From a bacterium (lineage in GTDB: Bacteria; BMS3Abin14): DNA of 5,257 nt. A program made the translations under genes and the position numbers. The number at the start of each line of letters is the position of its first letter. The first letter of the stretch is position 1. This document shows positions 1-3,295 of this stretch, one piece after another. The stretch is taken from positions 1-5,257 of the forward strand of contig JALHUC010000010.1 in NCBI GenBank assembly GCA_022865845.1, given 5' to 3'. The notes under the pieces are model-generated. The model saw nothing but the letters and a program-made list of their open reading frames with translations, had not been told where the DNA came from and searched no databases.

Positions 1-59
1 GGTCCAAGGTCCAAGGTCCAAGGTCCAAGGTCCAAGGTCCAAGGTCCAAGGTCCAAGGT
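1..59. repeat. Perfect heptamer tandem array (GGTCCAA)n, cut by the window edge
   Basis: Eight uninterrupted identical copies of GGTCCAA fill positions 1-56, followed by a partial GGT. The array begins at the first base of the window, so its true length is unknown. No mismatch is seen, which suggests recent expansion or ongoing homogenisation by slippage. It is not coding in any convincing frame, because a 7-bp unit shifts frame with each copy. Its core GTCCA is shared with the array at 3217-3286. Confidence 0.95.
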
Positions 60-150
60 AATTATAACTCCGGAATACTGATTTAAATAATTTTTTTCTG
101 TGGTCGGAGCGGTGAATTGCCTGTTGAATTTCTTGCAGGGTTCTTTTTTT

Positions 151-180
151 CCTGGATTCCGGGGCGTAACCCGGAATGAC
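151..180. repeat. REP-like palindromic element (ATTCCGGG / CCCGGAAT)
   Basis: ATTCCGGG (156-163) and CCCGGAAT (170-177) form a perfect 8-bp stem with a 6-nt loop GCGTAA. The flanks CCTGG on the left and GAC on the right give the pattern TGGATTCC...GGAATGAC. That pattern is typical of dispersed REP/BIME-type palindromes found between genes in many proteobacterial genomes. Assignment to that class is by resemblance only. A run of T lies just upstream on the + strand (144-150), so on the minus strand the hairpin is followed by an A-rich tract, not a U-tract. Confidence 0.55.
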
Positions 181-209
181 GAACTGTCTTTCCCCCAGAT
201 TTAGCTTTT

Positions 210-233
210 CTTTGCGGCTTTGTGGCTTAAGTG
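210..233. repeat. Short octamer run (CTTTGNGG-like, 3 units)
   Basis: CTTTGCGG (210-217), CTTTGTGG (218-225) and a diverged CTTAAGTG (226-233) repeat with a period of 8. The run is short and the third unit is weak. On its own it would be ignored, but it adds to several other mini-arrays of period 7-9 in the same spacer. Confidence 0.35.
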
Positions 234-283
234 ACCGAAGGGAACGGGCGTGAGGCTGATCTTATCGCTTTTAACAAAACCAA

Positions 284-318
284 GATTGCTTCGGCTTGTT
301 CCACTGCCTCGCAATGAC
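284..318. repeat. REP-like element (GATTGCTTCGG...CCTCGCAATGAC)
   Basis: ATTGC (285-289) pairs with GCAAT (311-315), and GGC (293-295) pairs with GCC (306-308), giving an imperfect hairpin. The outer pattern GATTGCTTCG...TCGCAATGAC matches a widespread proteobacterial intergenic palindrome that typically reads GTCATTGCGAGG...GAAGCAATC on the other strand. The match is from memory of that pattern and has not been searched. Confidence 0.55.
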
Positions 319-331
319 AATCGTTTTTCCA

Positions 332-358
332 ATCCCCTTTATCCCCTTCATCCCTGTT
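332..358. repeat. Nonamer tandem run (ATCCCCTTN, 3 units)
   Basis: ATCCCCTTT (332-340), ATCCCCTTC (341-349) and the diverged ATCCCTGTT (350-358) repeat with a period of 9. This is the only period-9 array seen in the window, and it lies directly beside the GTGCAC octamer array. Confidence 0.5.
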
Positions 359-399
359 AAAAAGAAAGTGCACATGTGCACCAGTGCACTAGTGCACTG
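356..399 (-). terminator. Probable terminator of the FHA-kinase-LysM operon
   Basis: Read on the minus strand, this lies about 30 nt past the LysM gene stop. Self-complementary GTGCAC units (397-392, 389-384, 381-376, 373-368) can pair with one another as a hairpin. The run is immediately followed by a T-rich tract on the minus strand (about 367-359, TTTCTTTTT). A GC-containing stem followed by a U-tract is the standard layout of an intrinsic terminator. The fold is unusual because it is built from tandem palindromes, so several alternative pairings compete. Confidence 0.45.
368..399. repeat. GTGCACNN octamer array (4 units) of nested palindromes
   Basis: GTGCAC starts at 368, 376, 384 and 392, exactly 8 bp apart, with variable dinucleotides AT, CA, TA and TG between. 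Units one and two form a 14-bp perfect palindrome (368-381). Units three and four form a 16-bp perfect palindrome (383-398). The hexamer is conserved while the spacers vary, which is unlike simple slippage of one 8-bp unit. Confidence 0.85.
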
Positions 400-414
400 A
401 ACCGTTCATTTCCC

Positions 415-435
415 TTCTGCGTTCTGCGTTCTACC
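415..435. repeat. Heptamer run (TTCTGCG) overlapping the LysM gene stop
   Basis: TTCTGCG (415-421), TTCTGCG (422-428) and the diverged TTCTACC (429-435) repeat with a period of 7. The third unit contains the stop codon of the LysM gene (TAG on the minus strand, 431-433), so the run straddles the end of the coding region. Confidence 0.55.
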
Positions 436-1387
436 TTCCTGCCTTTTTATATAAAACCATCATCTCCGGATTAACATACGCCGGATCTGGCACAAATTCC
501 GGGTCCAGTTCATGGGCCCTTTTCAGGGCATCCAGCGCTTCATCGGTCCTGCCGAAAGCGTACTGGCTTGAGGCCATCAGTCTCAGGGCTTTTGCCTTGT
601 CCTTTCCAGCAAGATCCCGGGAAGCTCCATTTCCCATGGTCCAGGCGTCGCCGTAACGACCTTCCCGAAATGCACCTTCTGCCTTCCCCAGCAGGTTCAT
701 GGCTTTTTCAGTTTTTAGATCCGGTTCAGGTTTTTTCACCACCGGTGTCACAACCGGCTTGGGGGTCGGTTTGGGAGCCGGCTTTGGGGCCGGTTTGCGA
801 ACTGTCCTGACGGGAGCTTTTTTCACAACAGGCCTGGGCATGACGTAGGGGATCTTCAGGAGCGTCCCGGCAGGTACGCGGGTCGGGTCCGTGATCCGGC
901 TCGCGTTGAGGATGACCTCGTAGACTTTCGGGTTCCCGTAGATATCACCCGCAACCGAGGAGACGCTTTGGCCCTTTTGCAGGATATAGGGGATCAGGAC
1001 AGGAACAGCCAGGCGCGTTCCCACCGGGATCACTGCCGCATCGTGGACCCCGTTGGCCCAGGCCAGGACGGGATACATTTTAGCCTCCCCCCACACACGT
1101 TTTGCCAGCATGCTCAGGCTTTCACCGCTTTGAAGTGTAACCGTGTCCGAGTAGGGAAGGCGCAGAGTTTCCCCGAGGCTGATTTTCGTCGGGTCGTCCT
1201 TGCCGTTGTACAGGGCCACCAGCGTATAGAGGCCCTTTTCACCGTAAACCTCCTGGCAGATAAGGGAGAGAGAATCCCCGCTGCCCACCTTCCGGACAAC
1301 CTCACCGGCAACCAGATCGTGAGGAACCAGGAAAAATACCCAGACTAAAACCAGGGCTCCGGCCAGGATACGGTCCGGAAAGGTCAT
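431..1387 (-). CDS. Secreted triple-LysM protein with Pro/Lys linker and TPR-like C-terminus
   Basis: This encodes 318 residues. Residues about 7-27 form a hydrophobic signal segment with a plausible cleavage after LVA (27). Three LysM-type units follow at about 30-79, 82-130 and 133-182. Each starts with a (K/Q)xGxSxS-like strand-turn and ends in a P(V/A)GTxLxxP or similar motif. LysM domains usually bind peptidoglycan or chitin glycan, which suggests a wall-associated periplasmic protein. A Pro/Lys/Ala linker (183-222) leads to a helical region (226-298); residues 266-298 fit a TPR repeat ending in ELDPEF. The start ATG overlaps the kinase stop as ATGA, with GAGG 7 nt upstream, so translation is probably coupled. 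It is the last gene of the operon. No catalytic residues are visible. Inference: it binds the wall and presents a TPR scaffold, perhaps to the kinase's PEGA domain. Confidence is high for domains, low for role. Confidence 0.88.
   Translation of the reverse strand: MTFPDRILAGALVLVWVFFLVPHDLVAGEVVRKVGSGDSLSLICQEVYGEKGLYTLVALYNGKDDPTKISLGETLRLPYSDTVTLQSGESLSMLAKRVWGEAKMYPVLAWANGVHDAAVIPVGTRLAVPVLIPYILQKGQSVSSVAGDIYGNPKVYEVILNASRITDPTRVPAGTLLKIPYVMPRPVVKKAPVRTVRKPAPKPAPKPTPKPVVTPVVKKPEPDLKTEKAMNLLGKAEGAFREGRYGDAWTMGNGASRDLAGKDKAKALRLMASSQYAFGRTDEALDALKRAHELDPEFVPDPAYVNPEMMVLYKKAGR
756..799 (-). repeat. 12-bp coding repeat encoding the KPxP linker
   Basis: Three 12-bp units (756-767, 768-779, 780-791) plus a partial one encode KPAP, KPAP and KPTP-type tetrads at residues about 198-211 of the LysM protein. 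Units differ mainly at third codon positions. Such Pro/Lys linkers are common as extended spacers in periplasmic proteins; copy number may vary between relatives. Confidence 0.7.
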
Positions 1388-2646
1388 CGTTCACCCTCTG
1401 TCAGATCCACCGAAAATGTTTCACTCTTTCCGAAAACCAGGTCCAGGGCGAGTTCCCGTTCACCCAGATGGGGGTTTTTCAGGACAAGGGTGTGCCGGCC
1501 GGCCTGGGCCATGAACGGCTTTACCCTGGGCGTGTAGCCCAGCGACTCCCCGTCAAGGATGACCTCGGCCCAGGGCCAGGCATTAATAGTGAGCTCCACC
1601 GGGGCAGCGGCCATGGGTGCAGAGGGTGGCTTGATCAAGCCCTTGAAATAATCCTGTTGCCAGACAAACACACCCAGCGCGATAGCGGCAACCAGGGCCG
1701 CTATCCAGGCGATGGGACGGCCCCTGGAAGGAGCCGGATCCGGAGAAGCCAGGGGGATGGTCAGATCGTCATTCCCCTGCTGCCCGGCTCTTGCCACAAG
1801 GGTTGAGACCAATTCCCTCGTGGAGGACACCCTCCTTGGCAGAGAACTGCCAAGAGCCTCAGCCAGTTCATCCATGGTGGCGTAACGTCTGAGAGGCTTC
1901 TTTCTCAGACACTTCATGATCACCCGAACCAGCCGTCTTGGTGTTTTCGGGCTGAGCTTTCGGATCCTCACCGGTCTCTTGTGAACGATTGCGTGGGTCA
2001 CGGCCACATCGCTGGGTCCGGTGAACGGCTTTGCTCCTGTCACCATTTCGTAAAGAACGGCACCCAGGCTGAAGACCTCCGATGCCGGACCGAGAGGTTC
2101 ACCGCGGATCTGTTCAGGAGACATATATGAGGGGGTCCCGATGATCTGGCCGGTAGTGGTCAGATCTGCGGAGCCAGAGACAAGGGCGATGCCGAAGTCG
2201 GCAAGTTTCACGCTGCCCTGTGTGGAAAGCATGACGTTGCCGGGCTTGATGTCCCTGTGGATGATCCCTTTTTCGTGAGCATAGCTAAGAGCATGGCACA
2301 AGGATAGGCCTATTCGGGTAGCTGTTACAGGACCCACCGGGCCCAGGATCCCGAGTGCCTCCTTGAGTTCCAGGCCTTCCACGAACTCCATGGCGATATA
2401 GGCCTTCTGGGACCTCTCCCAGAAATCGTGGACCGTAATGATGGAGGGGTGAACAAGGGAGGCGGATGCCCTGGCTTCCTGCTGGAAGCGTTCCAATGCC
2501 TTGGGATCCTGGCTGCTTCTCGAAAGGTCCAGCTCCTTGATGGCCACAATGCGGTCCAGGGATTCCTGGCGAGCGCGGTAAACCACCGCCATGCCGCCTC
2601 TGCCGATCTCACCCAGAACAAGGTATTTGCCAAGCTTTTTATTCAT
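1384..2646 (-). CDS. Transmembrane Hanks-type Ser/Thr protein kinase with C-terminal PEGA domain
   Basis: This encodes 420 residues from ATG 2646, where a classical kinase N-terminus begins. Seen: glycine loop GRGGMAVVY (15-23), VAIK lysine 37, likely alpha-C Glu57, HRDIKPGN (130-137) with catalytic Asp132 preceded by Arg (RD kinase), DFG (150-152), activation-loop threonines 163-165 and 171, and SPE (176-178). The subdomain IX Asp is Glu190 (ASEVFSLG). After the kinase (to about 270), a juxtamembrane stretch contains DDLTIP (293-298). A transmembrane helix (about 311-329) follows, then a PEGA domain (about 350-418; PWAEVILDGESLGYTP). The topology is the PknB plan, a cytoplasmic kinase and external sensor, with PEGA in place of PASTA. 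It likely phosphorylates Thr/Ser on the adjacent FHA protein. The start lies 14 nt after the FHA stop with a weak Shine-Dalgarno, so coupling is likely. The frame stays open upstream, but that part is FHA-gene shadow. Confidence 0.95.
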   Translation of the reverse strand: MNKKLGKYLVLGEIGRGGMAVVYRARQESLDRIVAIKELDLSRSSQDPKALERFQQEARASASLVHPSIITVHDFWERSQKAYIAMEFVEGLELKEALGILGPVGPVTATRIGLSLCHALSYAHEKGIIHRDIKPGNVMLSTQGSVKLADFGIALVSGSADLTTTGQIIGTPSYMSPEQIRGEPLGPASEVFSLGAVLYEMVTGAKPFTGPSDVAVTHAIVHKRPVRIRKLSPKTPRRLVRVIMKCLRKKPLRRYATMDELAEALGSSLPRRVSSTRELVSTLVARAGQQGNDDLTIPLASPDPAPSRGRPIAWIAALVAAIALGVFVWQQDYFKGLIKPPSAPMAAAPVELTINAWPWAEVILDGESLGYTPRVKPFMAQAGRHTLVLKNPHLGERELALDLVFGKSETFSVDLTEGER

Positions 2647-2660
2647 ATTCCGCTGTGGGC

Positions 2661-3074
2661 TCAGTCCGCTGGCGAGGTGAGGATGGGATGGCCGTCCGGG
2701 CCGGTGAGAAGGAACTGAAACTCCTGCAGACCTATGGTTATCTTGTCGGCGTGGCGGAGAATCCTCTTTTCTTCCCGCTGGCCGTTGATGAGGGTTCCGT
2801 TGGTGCTTCCCATATCCATTATGTAGAACTCCCGGCCGAAGGGCTGGATGGCCGCATGCCTTCGGGAGGCATCCGGGTCCTGAAGGTGGATCTGACACTC
2901 GGCGTCCCGGCCGAGGATGGTCATTCTGTCGTCCTTGATCAGGTAATGGGTTCCGGCCTTGTCGCCTGTTAGAAGCACGAGGTGCGCCTTTTGCTTCGGC
3001 TCTTTTGCCGAGAGGTGATCCCTCTTGGGAATAGTGCGCGTGGGATCGAACTCCTTGAACTTGTCGTCTTTCAT
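2661..3074 (-). CDS. Small soluble FHA-domain protein, probable kinase substrate/adapter
   Basis: This encodes 137 residues. An FHA domain fills about 30-123 with all phosphothreonine-binding hallmarks: GR (55-56), SRRH (70-73), GSTNGT (89-94) and NG (97-98). A polar N-terminal tail (1-29) carries FDPTRTIP (9-16), with Thr12 and Thr14 as candidate phosphosites. Short FHA proteins with a phosphorylatable N-terminal TxT motif are known from the GarA/OdhI family, whose FHA domain binds its own phosphothreonine and switches metabolic partners. Similarity to that family here is by layout only. No signal peptide or membrane segment is seen, so it should be cytoplasmic. I chose the ATG at 3074 over in-frame ATGs at 3089, 3125 and 3128 because GGAGGT sits 7 nt upstream and the sequence before it is unlike FHA N-termini. 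It is the first gene of the FHA-kinase-LysM operon. Inference: an adapter that reads the kinase or the VWA protein. Confidence 0.9.
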   Translation of the reverse strand: MKDDKFKEFDPTRTIPKRDHLSAKEPKQKAHLVLLTGDKAGTHYLIKDDRMTILGRDAECQIHLQDPDASRRHAAIQPFGREFYIMDMGSTNGTLINGQREEKRILRHADKITIGLQEFQFLLTGPDGHPILTSPAD

Positions 3075-3081
3075 TCCTCGG

Positions 3082-3087
3082 ACCTCC
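3082..3087 (-). promoter_or_regulatory. Shine-Dalgarno deciding the FHA gene start
   Basis: GGAGGT on the minus strand lies 7 nt before ATG 3074. It is the best ribosome-binding site in the window and favours this start over the longer in-frame options. The upstream CTCC (3091-3094 on the + strand reads GGAG) could pair with it through a 4-nt loop, a weak possible masking hairpin. Confidence 0.7.
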
Positions 3088-3099
3088 ATCAGGAGAAGA

Positions 3100-3118
3100 C
3101 CGACGGACAAACCGTCGG
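3100..3118 (-). other. Leader hairpin before the FHA gene
   Basis: CCGACGG (3100-3106) and CCGTCGG (3112-3118) form a perfect GC-rich 7-bp stem with a 5-nt loop. In the minus-strand transcript it stands about 25 nt before the FHA start codon and is followed by the pyrimidine-rich UCUUCUCCU. It is too poor in U for a confident terminator. It could be a 5'-UTR stabiliser or a weak attenuator. Confidence 0.45.
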
Positions 3119-3131
3119 CCTGCATCACGAG

Positions 3132-3161
3132 CTATGATCCTGCTTGAATTTGCTATCATAG
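3132..3161. promoter_or_regulatory. Spaced inverted repeat CTATGAT-N16-ATCATAG, candidate operator
   Basis: CTATGAT (3132-3138) and ATCATAG (3155-3161) are exact inverted copies separated by 16 bp, with centres 23 bp apart. They lie upstream of the FHA gene where a promoter for the three-gene operon would be expected. On the minus strand the 3155-3161 arm also supplies TATGAT, a good -10 hexamer, but no matching -35 lies at 16-18 bp. TTGACC in the hairpin arm is only 12 bp away. The site is suggestive only. Confidence 0.35.
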
Positions 3162-3170
3162 TTACCAATC

Positions 3171-3212
3171 GAGGTCAAACCGGCGGTCCGAAAAGACCGC
3201 CGGTTTGACCTC
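3171..3212. other. Perfect 18-bp stem hairpin, possible terminator or attenuator of the VWA gene
   Basis: Arms 3171-3188 and 3195-3212 are exact reverse complements with a 6-nt loop (CGAAAA on the + strand). It lies 84 nt past the VWA gene stop and about 96 nt before the FHA start. The stem is long and GC-rich in its loop-proximal half. Neither side is followed by a T-run, so it departs from a standard intrinsic terminator. It could stop or slow read-through from the VWA gene, stabilise its mRNA 3' end, or be a mobile-repeat remnant. Confidence 0.6.
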
Positions 3213-3216
3213 TGAA

Positions 3217-3286
3217 GTCCAGAGTCCAGAGTCCAGAGTCCAGAGCCTAGAACCTATAATCCAGACACTAGAAACCAGATACCAGA
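3217..3286. repeat. Decaying heptamer array (GTCCAGA)4 plus six degenerate in-register units
   Basis: Four exact GTCCAGA copies (3217-3244) continue without loss of register into GCCTAGA, ACCTATA, ATCCAGA, CACTAGA, AACCAGA and TACCAGA, ending at 3286. Across all ten units position 3 is always C, position 5 always A and position 7 always A; position 4 is C or T, and position 6 is G in nine of ten. The array stops 9 bp before the VWA gene stop codon. Conservation of the NNCYAGA core while the first two bases drift is clear in the sequence. Confidence 0.85.
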
Positions 3287-3295
3287 CACTTATTT

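Larger units (their letters stand above)
60..430. other. Intergenic region without a gene, made largely of short repeats
   Basis: I see no credible gene here on either strand. The stretch contains an AT-rich piece (about 61-105), a REP-like palindrome at 156-177, an octamer run at 210-233, a second REP-like element at 284-318, a nonamer run at 332-358, a GTGCAC octamer array at 368-399 and a heptamer run at 415-435. The base composition is visibly lower in GC than the adjoining genes. Apart from the probable terminator of the minus-strand operon near its right end, no regulatory role is evident. Confidence 0.8.

Noticed and set aside
1..59. CRISPR array
   Set aside because: The heptamers are contiguous with no spacers, and the other arrays likewise have units of 7-9 bp, far shorter than CRISPR repeats.
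60..430. tRNA, small RNA gene or riboswitch in the left spacer
   Set aside because: No cloverleaf, conserved tRNA arm or recognisable riboswitch core was seen; the structure present is accounted for by the palindromes and tandem repeats.
968..1348. Plus-strand open frame of 126 codons opposite the LysM gene
   Set aside because: It is antisense to clear LysM repeats, has no domain signal and shows no ribosome-binding site.
3075..3128. Longer FHA protein starting at 3128 or 3125
   Set aside because: The extra 18 residues have no supporting ribosome-binding site and overlap the leader hairpin, whereas ATG 3074 has GGAGGT at good spacing.
2647..3168. N-terminal extension of the kinase reading frame to a 594-residue protein
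   Set aside because: The kinase frame stays open upstream, but the 174 extra residues are a low-complexity Arg/Pro/His-rich out-of-frame shadow of the FHA gene, while the sequence from ATG 2646 is a textbook kinase N-terminus.
3171..3212. Insertion-sequence or MITE ends
   Set aside because: The arms are separated by only 6 nt with no target-site duplication or transposase, so a hairpin is the simpler reading.
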